64,000 nt of DNA from Bacteroidota bacterium (lineage in GTDB: Bacteria; Bacteroidota; Rhodothermia; Rhodothermales; Rubricoccaceae): contig JBCBNX010000001.1 of assembly GCA_039821555.1 (NCBI GenBank), positions 500,356-564,355 of the forward strand. The letters run 5' to 3'. Both the position numbers and the translations under genes were made by a program. The notes under the pieces were generated by a model that was not told where the DNA came from, searched no databases, and saw only the letters and a list, made by a program, of their open reading frames with translations. This document shows positions 35,933 through 44,458 of the stretch, one piece after another (positions within the stretch are counted from its first letter, which is position 1; each line of letters begins with the position of its first letter).

Positions 35933-36789
35933 CGGAGGGTGCTCGGGCGGGTCCCGATTTCGAGGAAGCGCACGAGGGCCGTCGGGTCGGCGTTGAACAC
36001 GAACCCACGCGTGTCCAGCGTCACGCGAATGCCCTCAGCTTCAGCGGCAGCGCGCATGGAGAACGGCAGCGTGCTCGACATTTGGTAGAGCGTGCGCGCA
36101 AACTCGTCGGGCAGCCCGCCAAGGCCATCCGGGAAGGAGACGGCGGGCTCCGTGGAGTCCGAAAGGTGCACGTTCAGGAGCAGCACCTCGCCATCGTCCG
36201 AGCCGAAGCTGCGGAGTTGCTGCGCATATCGGAGCGGATCGCCGTCGGTAGCCTCGCCGTCCGTGATGTTGAGCACCACGGGTGGAAAGGCGCGGGGGTA
36301 CGCGTCGATCCAGGTACGCGCGACCTGCGTGGCATAGTCAAGCGCTTGACACATCGGCGTCCCGTTTTTCGCGTAAGGATCCAACCAGACTGGGGTTTGC
36401 ACCACCCGATCGACGGTCCCGCCTCGTCCGTCGGGCATCGTCTTGGTGCGCGGTTCGAGGCGCAGCGGACGGTCCGCCAGCGCCGACACCGGCACCATGG
36501 CCGGGTCTACGTCAGCGGAAGCGTCCGACCGAATCAAGGCCTCCACCCGTTCGCCATAGCCGATGGCGGCCACGTGGAAATAGTCGCGAACCCCGTCTTC
36601 TTTTGCACAGCGCAAGATGAGATTCTGCAAGAGACGGTTGACCGTGTCGGCCAGCACTCGCGCCTTCGACGGAGCGGCGTCGCCCTGCTGCTCGGCTCCG
36701 CCGAACGGGTCCTGCATCGACGCAGACTGGTCGAGCAGCAGCAGGAAGGCAACAGGTTGGGTGCGACTGATTTCGGCAGAGTACGGCAC
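35929..36789 (-). CDS. TerY-like VWA-domain protein of the triad
   Basis: 286 residues, starting at GTG 36789. A von Willebrand A domain with complete MIDAS: FLLLLDQSASMQ (Asp 20, Ser 22, Ser 24), the Thr of KNGTPMCQAL (near 144) and NITDGEATDGDP (Asp near 177). The protein resembles TerY, a metal-dependent adaptor of tellurite/stress systems, and, next to a PP2C phosphatase and a HhH kinase, matches the described TerY-P triad. The MIDAS metal site probably recruits a partner protein. It heads the coupled operon; the 120 bp between it and the holB stop may hold a promoter. Confidence 0.87.
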   Translation of the reverse strand: MPYSAEISRTQPVAFLLLLDQSASMQDPFGGAEQQGDAAPSKARVLADTVNRLLQNLILRCAKEDGVRDYFHVAAIGYGERVEALIRSDASADVDPAMVPVSALADRPLRLEPRTKTMPDGRGGTVDRVVQTPVWLDPYAKNGTPMCQALDYATQVARTWIDAYPRAFPPVVLNITDGEATDGDPLRYAQQLRSFGSDDGEVLLLNVHLSDSTEPAVSFPDGLGGLPDEFARTLYQMSSTLPFSMRAAAEAEGIRVTLDTRGFVFNADPTALVRFLEIGTRPSTLR

Positions 36790-36909
36790 AGCGGGCGCAG
36801 AGGGTGGACGCGCATGACAGGATCGGCCGTGCTACGTCACGCTCATCGATCATGAGCCGGAGGCGCTTCAGATTGTGCCCACTTTCATCCGTCCTTGAAA
36901 CCCGCTGCC

Positions 36910-38085
36910 TTACCCAGCGGCGCGTACCTCGGTCAGCGGCGCAAACAGCGAGACGCGCGCTCCCCCATGCATGGCCTCCCGAAGGGCTGCTGCCAGCACG
37001 TTGAGGACGAGCGACAGCGCCACATTGCGGCCAGCGAGATCTTCGGCTTGCTCGACGAGCGTCGTCATGGCACCAAGCTGTGCGTTCGGAACGAATGCAA
37101 CGAACTTTTCGATGGCCTCGCGCTGGTCGACGTTTACGATCGGCGCGTGCGTCCCAACAGCTTGCACGAGCACGAGGTCACGGACCCAGGTGAGCAGCAA
37201 CGACAGCCAGCCCTTCACGCGTTCGCGGCCAAGCCGGCCCACCTCCTCAGCGATGGAAAGCACCTCGGCGGGGTTGTTGGTGTAGGCCTTACGCATGAAC
37301 TGCACGACGAGTGCCCGTTGGGCGCCCAGCTCGGTGCTCTCGTTCAGCGTCAACGCACGGGTGTAGGAGCCGTCGGCGAGGCGGGCAAGAAACGAGGCGC
37401 GCTGCGCGTCGAGGCGCTCCTTGGTACACAGCGCGTGTTCGATGGACGCGGCCGGCAGCGGATCGAAGCGAAGCCGCTGGCATCGTGATAGAATCGTGGG
37501 CAGCAGTCGATCGGGGCGCTGGCACGTCCCGACGAACACGGTGCGCGGGGGCGGCTCTTCGAGGAGCTTCAAGAAGGCATTCGCCGATTCCTGGTTCATT
37601 GCGTCGACATCGATGAGGAGCGCGACCTTGTAGTTGCCCTCGGCGGGCGTGTAGCGCTGCTGGCGCATGATCTCTCGCGTGAAATCGACGTTGTAGAGCG
37701 CCTGCTTGTTGGACGTCGACTCGGGGTCGTCGAGGCTGGGGCGGCGGCGGTAGTCGACCTCTGCATAGGGATTCTCGGCCAACCGCTGGAGCCGGGCCGT
37801 CACGTCTTCGGTAGACGCATCTTTCGGACGCGGGAAGTACACCTTGACGTCCGGGTGCAGGAGCCGTGCGACTTTGGTGCAGGGGAGGCACTGCCCGCAC
37901 GCCTGGTCGGCGGGCACCGTCTGGCCTCGGTTCTCGCACTCGAGGGCTTGGGCGAGCATCAGCGCAGCCGCCCGCTTTCCGGTGCCGTCGGGCCCATGAA
38001 AGAGGTAGGCATGCGGCACGCGGTCCGCCGCAAGGGCGCGACGGAGGACCCCGAGGGCACGATCTTGGGCGAGGACGGTAGGCAC
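36910..38085 (-). CDS. holB: DNA polymerase III delta-prime subunit
   Basis: 391 residues from GTG 38085; this start gives the usual beginning VPTVLAQDRALGVLRRALAA. Delta-prime is part of the clamp loader that puts the sliding clamp on DNA. Walker A-like FHGPDGTGKR (about 30-38), a four-cysteine zinc finger (CENRGQTVPADQACGQCLPC), ALLIDVDAMNQESANAFLKL and the SRC-type motif LSRCQRLRF are all present. The frame is open to GTG 38211, but the 42 extra residues are Arg/Pro/Ser-rich and would leave only 23 bp to the divergent hrpB. Downstream on the same strand is the triad-queA operon. Confidence 0.88.
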   Translation of the reverse strand: MPTVLAQDRALGVLRRALAADRVPHAYLFHGPDGTGKRAAALMLAQALECENRGQTVPADQACGQCLPCTKVARLLHPDVKVYFPRPKDASTEDVTARLQRLAENPYAEVDYRRRPSLDDPESTSNKQALYNVDFTREIMRQQRYTPAEGNYKVALLIDVDAMNQESANAFLKLLEEPPPRTVFVGTCQRPDRLLPTILSRCQRLRFDPLPAASIEHALCTKERLDAQRASFLARLADGSYTRALTLNESTELGAQRALVVQFMRKAYTNNPAEVLSIAEEVGRLGRERVKGWLSLLLTWVRDLVLVQAVGTHAPIVNVDQREAIEKFVAFVPNAQLGAMTTLVEQAEDLAGRNVALSLVLNVLAAALREAMHGGARVSLFAPLTEVRAAG

Positions 38086-38234
38086 AGTGGGTAGGCGGTG
38101 GTGAGCAAGATCCACCGAAGGTACGCGGCTATGGAACGTACTGGAAAGCGAGCAGGGAGACGGATCGGGACGGGGTCCCCGCCCGTTCGTAATCGCCCGC
38201 GCTTGTCTCACTTCGATCTGTCTAACGTTTGCCT

Positions 38235-40796
38235 ATGCCGCTACCGGCGCTTCCGATCGATGCCGTGCTACCGGAGCTGCTCCGTGCGCTTCGCGGGCAC
38301 CCCTGCGCCGTACTACAGGCGCCCCCCGGTGCAGGCAAGACGACGCGCGTGCCGCTCGCGATCCTCAGGGAGTCTTGGCTCGGCGAACAGCGGATCGTGA
38401 TGCTTGAGCCCCGTCGTCTGGCGGCACGGGCCGCTGCACGGCGGATGGCGAAGACATTGGGCGAGCGAGTGGGGACGACCGTCGGCTACCGCGTCCGCCG
38501 CGACGTGCGGGTGTCAGGCTCCACACGTATCGAAGTCGTTACCGAGGGCATTTTGACACGCATGCTCCAGTCCGACCCAGGGCTGGAAGGCGTAGGCTGT
38601 GTCATCTTCGACGAGTACCACGAGCGCAGCTTGGCGGCTGACCTTGGCCTTGCCTTCGCGCTCGAAGCGCAGGCGGCGCTACGGGACGACCTCCGCCTTC
38701 TCGTCATGTCCGCCACGCTCGACGGGGAGCGCATCGCGGCGATGCTCACCGAGGCTGGCGAGACGCCTGTGCCGGTCGTGTCTAGCCACGGACGTGCGTT
38801 CCCCATCGAGACACGCTACCTCGACGCTGGGGACATACGGGACCGCCGGCCGGCCTGGCTCACCCTGCCCGATCGGATCGCTGACGCCGTCCGCCTCGCC
38901 CTCTCTGAGGAATCGGGGAGCGTACTCGCCTTTCTGCCAGGCGTCGGTGAAATCCGACGCACGGAGTCGTTGCTTCGAGCAAGTGCCCTACCGCCGGACG
39001 TGCGGCTCGCTCCCCTTTACGGCACACTCGACCAGCGGGCGCAGGACGCGGCACTAGCACCTGCGCCTGTCGGAGCCCGCAAAGTCGTCCTCGCTACGCC
39101 TATCGCCGAGTCGAGCTTGACAATTGAAGGCGTACGGGTCGTGATCGACGGGGGCTACGCACGGGCGCCGCGTTTTTCGCCTCGGACGGGCATGACAAGT
39201 TTGGAGACGGTGCGCGTCTCACGGGCGTCTGCCGATCAGCGTCGAGGCCGCGCGGGTCGCACCGAGCCTGGCGTGTGCTACCGCCTGTGGGGCGTGCTCG
39301 ACGATCAGCACCTTGCCCCGTTTGCGCCGCCGGAGATCGTGGAGGCAGACCTCGCTCCGCTCGCCCTAGAACTGGCCGTATGGGGCGTACCCGATGCCGA
39401 CTCACTACACTGGCTCGACGCGCCTCCCCGAGCTGCGCTGTCTCAAGCGCGTGACCTCCTCCGTCAGCTCGGCGCGCTCGACGCCCAGGGCGTCGCGACC
39501 GCGCATGGCCGCGCGATCAGCCGGCTTGGGCTCCACCCACGCCTGGGTCATCTCCTGCTTCGCGGTCGTGAGCTCGGCATCGGGCGGACAGCCTGCAACG
39601 TCGCGGCACTCTTGAGTCAGCGCGACCCCATGCGTGCCCGTGATGGCGCCACTGCCGATGCCGACGTCAGGCTTCGCCTAGACGCCCTCCAACGAAGGCG
39701 CAGCGCCTCTGCTTCGCTCGGACTCTCCGTGGACCGGGGGGCTGACCAGCGCATCCGCGAAGAGGCGGATCACCTGGTTCGCCTCATCGGCCTGGTAGGA
39801 ACTCATCGGTCTGACACCGACGACAGCATCGGGGCTGCGGGTCTTCTGACGGCCCTCGCCTACCCGGATCGTATCGCCCAGCGCGCTTCCAATAACAGAT
39901 ACAAACTGCGGACGGGACACGCGGCGGCCCTCTCGCACGACCAGTTGCTCTCCGAGTCGGCCTATCTCGCCATTGCCGCCCTCGATGACCGGCGGGGGGC
40001 GGCGAAGATCTTCTCGGCAGCCCCGCTGACCGCAGCTGACCTCGAGACACACTTCGCCGATCACATTGAGGCCGTGGACCTCGTCGAGTGGAGTGCGGAT
40101 GCCGGGCGGGTCGTCGCGCGACGGCAGCGGCGGCTGGGTGCGCTCGTGCTCTCCGACGGCCCGCTCGTCTCACCCGATCCCGACGCTGTGGCCGACGCCT
40201 TGTTGGACGGCATCCGCGAAGCCGGGCCCCAAGCGCTCCCATGGTCGAAGTCGGCGCGGGGGCTGCAAGATCGCTTGCGTTTCCTCCACGTCCACCGCCC
40301 CGATCAGTGGCCAGACGTGTCAGACTCGACGCTACTGGAGACCCTCGACGCCTGGCTTCGGCCCCACCTGATTGGACGCCGTCGGCTCGACGAGGTGCGC
40401 GCCCTCGACCTGTCGGCGTTGCTCCTGACGCCGTTCGACTGGCAGCAGCGAACCGCCTTGGATCGCCTCGCGCCGAGTCACCTCACCGTACCCAGCGGCT
40501 CTACCCGCCCGCTCGATTACAGCACGCCGGAGACCCCCGTGTTGGCTGTACGGCTCCAGGAAGTCTTCGGCCTCACAGAGACGCCGAGGCTCCTCGACGG
40601 AACGGTGCCCGTGACGATGCACCTCCTTTCGCCGGCACAGCGTCCTGTCCAGGTCACCCAAGACCTCGCAGGATTCTGGGCTTCGAGCTACTTCGACGTG
40701 CGCAAAGATCTGCGGGGACGGTATCCCAAGCATCACTGGCCGGAGAACCCCTTGGAGGCAACCCCGACGGCTCGGGCCAAGCGACGCCGCTCGTAG
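38235..40796 (+). CDS. hrpB: ATP-dependent helicase HrpB
   Basis: 853 residues from ATG 38235. It is a DEAH-box helicase of the HrpB type, a bacterial RNA/DNA helicase of unclear role. Motifs in order: QAPPGAGKTTRVPL (I), VIFDEYHERSL (II; DEYH in place of DEAH/DEVH), VMSATLDGE (III), ATPIAESSLTIEGVRVVIDG (IV/V) and DQRRGRAGRTEPG (VI). The C-terminal HrpB domain is complete, ending YPKHHWPENPLEATPTARAK, typical of the family. It is divergent from holB. Spacing to the next gene is 217 bp, where no clear signal was seen. Confidence 0.95.
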   Translation: MPLPALPIDAVLPELLRALRGHPCAVLQAPPGAGKTTRVPLAILRESWLGEQRIVMLEPRRLAARAAARRMAKTLGERVGTTVGYRVRRDVRVSGSTRIEVVTEGILTRMLQSDPGLEGVGCVIFDEYHERSLAADLGLAFALEAQAALRDDLRLLVMSATLDGERIAAMLTEAGETPVPVVSSHGRAFPIETRYLDAGDIRDRRPAWLTLPDRIADAVRLALSEESGSVLAFLPGVGEIRRTESLLRASALPPDVRLAPLYGTLDQRAQDAALAPAPVGARKVVLATPIAESSLTIEGVRVVIDGGYARAPRFSPRTGMTSLETVRVSRASADQRRGRAGRTEPGVCYRLWGVLDDQHLAPFAPPEIVEADLAPLALELAVWGVPDADSLHWLDAPPRAALSQARDLLRQLGALDAQGVATAHGRAISRLGLHPRLGHLLLRGRELGIGRTACNVAALLSQRDPMRARDGATADADVRLRLDALQRRRSASASLGLSVDRGADQRIREEADHLVRLIGLVGTHRSDTDDSIGAAGLLTALAYPDRIAQRASNNRYKLRTGHAAALSHDQLLSESAYLAIAALDDRRGAAKIFSAAPLTAADLETHFADHIEAVDLVEWSADAGRVVARRQRRLGALVLSDGPLVSPDPDAVADALLDGIREAGPQALPWSKSARGLQDRLRFLHVHRPDQWPDVSDSTLLETLDAWLRPHLIGRRRLDEVRALDLSALLLTPFDWQQRTALDRLAPSHLTVPSGSTRPLDYSTPETPVLAVRLQEVFGLTETPRLLDGTVPVTMHLLSPAQRPVQVTQDLAGFWASSYFDVRKDLRGRYPKHHWPENPLEATPTARAKRRRS

Positions 40797-41013
40797 TTGC
40801 ACCGAATGTCATCGCCTGGAAGCGGAGGAGACCTTAACCTGTCGATTTCAGGAGGAAGCTTTTCGTCTGCCGTCGATGCCCAGGGCGTGGTCGCGGGTCC
40901 CCTTCGGCGTCGTTCGAGGCCTTTGTGTCGGTGTCGTGATCCCCAATGCAACGTGATCACGCATTCGCCTATAACCGCCACCATTCGCCCTATCGACTCG
41001 ATTTCCCTCCACA

Positions 41014-42273
41014 ATGGACCCGGATATTTTCAATCAGTTTGGCATGTTTGCCGATCTCAACGTATTCAACGACCAGATCCTTTGGGGCGTGAGCACGTGG
41101 CGGGTCGTGGCTGCATTCTTCATCATCTTTCTCGGCTTTTTGAGCCGGAAGGTGATCGCGAGCACGTTCTCGATCCTCGCGAAGCGTTCGCGCGGCAACC
41201 ATTGGAAGTGGGACGACGAGGCCATCAACCTGCTTCCGGCCCCTTTGGCACTGGTAGCCCAGGTTCTCCTGTGGCGCGTTGCGGCCGCCGTCATCCAGTT
41301 GCCGACGGAGCCGGTCAACGTCAGCGAGTTAGTAGGCAAGGGCCTCGAAGTGGCGCTCATTGTCGGCATCGTGTGGACGCTCTTTCGGGTGATCGATGTC
41401 GTTGCGTTGATCGCTGAGCGGGCGTCGGACACGACCAAGACACGCGTGGACGACCAGATTGTCCCGCTCATGCGGAAGACGCTGAAGGTATTTGTGGCGG
41501 TCACGGCCTCCGTGATGGCCGTCCAGCACCTTGGCTTCTCCGTCACGAGCCTCATCGCCAGCCTCGGCATCGGCGGCCTTGCCCTTGCCCTCGCAGCGCA
41601 GGACACGGTCGCCAACTTCTTCGGATCGGTCGTCATCTTCGCCGACCAACCCTTCCAGCTCGGCGACTGGGTAGCCATTGGAGATCAGGAGGGCGAAATC
41701 GAGGAGGTAGGGTTCCGCACGACGCGCCTCCGCCGCGACGACCATGCCCTGATCTCGATCCCGAACAACACCTTCACCAGCGCCCAAGTCATCAACTTCT
41801 CGACCCGGGACCGCCGGCGCATGAAGGTCGAGGTCAAGCTCCCGCTCGACGCCGCCCCGGCGCAGGTTCAGCGTGTGATCAGCGGCATCCGTGCCACGAT
41901 GGAAAGCCAAGAGGCACTGCGCACAGAGACGCTAGCCGTCTACCTCGCCGAGATCGGCGACGACGGCATCGTGGTTGAAGGCAAAGCTTACTCACAGACG
42001 GCGTCGATCCGACCTTACCGGGCAGCGCGTCAAGCGATCCTCCTCGAAGCGATGCGTCTTGTACGTGCCGAAGGCCTTCACTTAGCCTCGACGGGGCGCA
42101 CCATCTACGTCCACGAAACCACCCCCAGCGGCGATGGTCAGCCGCTCAATGGCAGTACAGTCGTCGCCCCCCAACTCGTCCCTGTAGGCCCTATGATCGA
42201 AGACGAACGAGGCGACGGTGACGACGACGACCATTCCGAAGACGGGTTTTCGGAGGAGGACATCGATTCCTAG
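41014..42273 (+). CDS. MscS-family mechanosensitive channel
   Basis: 419 residues. Three or four membrane helices are followed by the conserved pore helix and beta domain: HLGFSVTSLIASLGIGGLAL, ALAAQDTVANFFGSVVIFAD (the Ala/Gly-lined TM3 continuing into QDxxxNxxxG), FQLGDWVAI, EGEIEEVGFRTTRLR, and SIPNNTFTSAQVINFS. MscS channels open under membrane tension and release solutes during hypo-osmotic shock. The C-terminal 40 residues form an acidic tail (DERGDGDDDDHSEDGFSEED) that is not part of the standard fold. It is inner-membrane and stands alone. Confidence 0.94.
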   Translation: MDPDIFNQFGMFADLNVFNDQILWGVSTWRVVAAFFIIFLGFLSRKVIASTFSILAKRSRGNHWKWDDEAINLLPAPLALVAQVLLWRVAAAVIQLPTEPVNVSELVGKGLEVALIVGIVWTLFRVIDVVALIAERASDTTKTRVDDQIVPLMRKTLKVFVAVTASVMAVQHLGFSVTSLIASLGIGGLALALAAQDTVANFFGSVVIFADQPFQLGDWVAIGDQEGEIEEVGFRTTRLRRDDHALISIPNNTFTSAQVINFSTRDRRRMKVEVKLPLDAAPAQVQRVISGIRATMESQEALRTETLAVYLAEIGDDGIVVEGKAYSQTASIRPYRAARQAILLEAMRLVRAEGLHLASTGRTIYVHETTPSGDGQPLNGSTVVAPQLVPVGPMIEDERGDGDDDDHSEDGFSEEDIDS

Positions 42274-42364
42274 CACGGGAATTGCTCCATCTTGGCGGGA
42301 CGAGAAACACGGCATCGTTCTGGCTGTGCAACGGAGTCCCGTCTGCCACTGCCTCTCATCGTTC

Positions 42365-43189
42365 ATGGAGCCGGTCTTGACCCGCCGTCCCCCGCACGTT
42401 CGTGCGTTCTGGAAGCCCAACGTCTCGCACCGCGAACCGCCGCCGACCTACGCTGCGGAAGTGCGAGCGCTCCCCGACCGCTCTGCCCCGCCGTTGTGGG
42501 ACACGCTCCAGATTGCCACCTACAACGTCCACCGTTGGACGGGACCGCGCGGGGGCGATGCCTGGCTTCCGGAGCGCGCGGTCGCCCTGATCGCCTCGTT
42601 GGACGCCGACGTGATCGGGCTACAGGAAGTCCTCCGCCCAACCCACCACGAAGACCCTCTCCCGCATTTGGCCGATGCGCTGGGCTACCATGTCGCCTTT
42701 GTTGCCTCGCGCCAGCACCGCAACGGGGTCTTAGGCAACGCACTACTCTCCCGGTGGGCCTTCGACGATGCGCTCGCCGTAGACCTCTCGTTTAGCCGCT
42801 TCGAGCAGCGCGTCGCCGTGGCCGTCGAGTTGGACGCTCCGACTCCCTTGGCCTTCGCCGCGACCCACCTCGCGCTCATCGATCGCACACGCAAGCGTCA
42901 GGTCGAGGCTCTGCTCTCGCACCCGAGTCTGCAAGGGCCGACGGTGCTGATGGGCGACCTCAATGCTTGGCGGCGGCGCGGTGCAGCGTCGCGCAGACTC
43001 GCGGCGGCCTTCGAGACCCGCCATCACAACCTGCGCTGGCCGCCGAGCTACCCCTCGTCCGGCCCGATGCTCGCGCTCGACCGGATCTATGCCCGAGGCG
43101 CTCAGCTTCTCAACCTGCGTACCGTGAGTACGGCCGCCGCAAAGATGGCCTCGGATCACCTGCCCGTCGTGGGTGACCTTGTCCTGTAA
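42365..43189 (+). CDS. Endonuclease/exonuclease/phosphatase-family protein
   Basis: 274 residues from ATG 42365. EEP fold with its four landmarks: IATYNVHRWTGPRG (first strand, Asn), DVIGLQEVLRP (catalytic Glu), LMGDLNAWRRRG (Asp and Asn) and ASDHLPVVGDL (final Asp-His). The metal-dependent fold serves DNA repair nucleases, phosphodiesterases and sphingomyelinases; the substrate is not predictable. No signal peptide. The frame extends back into the MscS gene without support. The stop codon lies within the first copy of a tandem 22-bp repeat. Confidence 0.88.
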   Translation: MEPVLTRRPPHVRAFWKPNVSHREPPPTYAAEVRALPDRSAPPLWDTLQIATYNVHRWTGPRGGDAWLPERAVALIASLDADVIGLQEVLRPTHHEDPLPHLADALGYHVAFVASRQHRNGVLGNALLSRWAFDDALAVDLSFSRFEQRVAVAVELDAPTPLAFAATHLALIDRTRKRQVEALLSHPSLQGPTVLMGDLNAWRRRGAASRRLAAAFETRHHNLRWPPSYPSSGPMLALDRIYARGAQLLNLRTVSTAAAKMASDHLPVVGDLVL

Positions 43190-43230
43190 GCTGGCGAGCG
43201 CACCCTGCTAAGCTGGCGAGCGCGCCCCGC
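43187..43230. repeat. Tandem 22-bp direct repeat at the end of the EEP gene
   Basis: TAAGCTGGCGAGCGCACCCT and two more bases (43187-43208) is repeated directly as 43209-43230 with two substitutions. The first copy begins with the gene's TAA stop codon, and the second supplies another TAA in a shifted position. It looks like a recent slip or duplication; no role is apparent. Confidence 0.7.
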
Positions 43231-43310
43231 AAACGCTCTGCAGAATCGGCGCGAACACGCGCGGGCGCAGCGCATGTGGATGTAGCTTTCGACCCAACCC
43301 GACGCCTCCG

Positions 43311-43865
43311 ATGCTCAAGCGCAACGCCCCCCTGCTCCGCTTCTTCGCGATCCTGCTTGGCGTCTTCGCCGTGTGGTTCGTTGTCTACGACCTGTGGTTG
43401 CTGCCCGACGGTCGGCTCGATGCGTGGCTCTCTTACCGGGTTGCCGCTGCTTCGGCCGGCATCCTCGATCTCTTCGGCGCTGCCGTGGTGCAGGCCGGGC
43501 GCGTGGTCCGGCTCGAAGGCGGTGTCGGCGTCGAGGTAGCCGATGGCTGCAACGGGCTTACCACCATCGGGCTCTTCGTCGGCTTCGTGCTGGCGTTCCC
43601 GGGATCGTGGAAGCGGCGCCTCTGGTTTATCCCGCTCGGCATCGGGGTGGTACTGCTCGCCAACATCCTGCGTGTTGCCGCGCTCGCGCTCGTGCAGGTA
43701 CACTGGCCCGCTGCGTTCGATGTGCTGCACAGCTTCGGCATCTCGACGTTCTTCTACGCCGTCGTCTTCGTGCTCTGGGTCGTATGGGCGCGTCTTGGCG
43801 ACGAGTTGCCCACCTCGAAGCCCCCGCAACCTCCACCTGCGGCCTTGACTCCGGCATCGAGTTGA
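43311..43865 (+). CDS. Exosortase / archaeosortase-family protein
   Basis: 184 residues with about five membrane helices. The exosortase triad is present: Cys 80 in VADGCNGLTTIG, Arg 121 in ANILRVAALA, and His 140 in DVLHSFGI. Exosortases cut C-terminal sorting signals of exported proteins in the membrane and are usually linked to exopolysaccharide loci in Gram-negative bacteria. Length and order resemble the short single-domain forms found in Bacteroidota. The last 20 residues are Pro/Ala-rich. It is coupled by a TTGA overlap to a partner membrane protein. No PEP-CTERM-like target protein is seen in the window. Confidence 0.9.
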   Translation: MLKRNAPLLRFFAILLGVFAVWFVVYDLWLLPDGRLDAWLSYRVAAASAGILDLFGAAVVQAGRVVRLEGGVGVEVADGCNGLTTIGLFVGFVLAFPGSWKRRLWFIPLGIGVVLLANILRVAALALVQVHWPAAFDVLHSFGISTFFYAVVFVLWVVWARLGDELPTSKPPQPPPAALTPASS

Positions 43866-44458
43866 ACGTACCAGAACGCACAACGACTCGCTCGTGGCTG
43901 CGACACTGGCTCCCCCGCCTTGCGCTGGCCGCAGGCTTCGTAGTAGCCTACTTCCTGGTCGGGCGCCCCATCCGAGTGGGCCTCATCCACGGAATCATTG
44001 GCCCGCTGCTATCGCTGATTGACACGCCCCGCGCGCTTGAGTTTGCACTTACGCTGGTTCCTGAGAAGCCTGTCGTGCGCCTACCGTCGTTGCACAACGT
44101 GCAGTACTATGCCCCCGGGGGCCTCTATTTCTGGGCTCCCGCGGCGCTCCTGATCGCGCACGCGCCGCGGCGGCCGTACTGGCTCGTACACGGCGGGCTC
44201 GTGGTCGCGCTCAGCCTTGTGGGGCTCGCCGGCTTCACGATCGGCTACGGCTGGGCCAACTGGGGCTTCGATGCGCAGCGTTTCGTAGAAGCCTACGTGC
44301 TCCGGACCGTGAGCATCGGCTTCCCGCTCCTCGTGCTGACCGGCCATGTAGGCCAGCCCCCCTCGCCAGAGCCGGCCCCTCAGGATGTAACGGAGAGCGA
44401 TACCGGCTCCGCAGCACCGTCGCCACCGAAGCCCTCGTCCACAGCGAGCGATACCTGA
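43862..44458 (+). CDS. Exosortase-associated membrane protein
   Basis: 198 residues from TTG 43862, whose overlap with the exosortase TGA marks the start. Four membrane helices (FVVAYFLVGRPIRVGLIHGI near 25-45 and others), an extracytoplasmic loop with VRLPSLHNVQYYAPGGLYFW, and a Pro/Ser/Thr-rich tail. Small membrane proteins directly behind short exosortases are known as accessory partners; that role is inferred from position. The last 79 bp overlap, in antisense, the end of the glycosyltransferase gene on the other strand. Confidence 0.72.
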   Translation: MNVPERTTTRSWLRHWLPRLALAAGFVVAYFLVGRPIRVGLIHGIIGPLLSLIDTPRALEFALTLVPEKPVVRLPSLHNVQYYAPGGLYFWAPAALLIAHAPRRPYWLVHGGLVVALSLVGLAGFTIGYGWANWGFDAQRFVEAYVLRTVSIGFPLLVLTGHVGQPPSPEPAPQDVTESDTGSAAPSPPKPSSTASDT

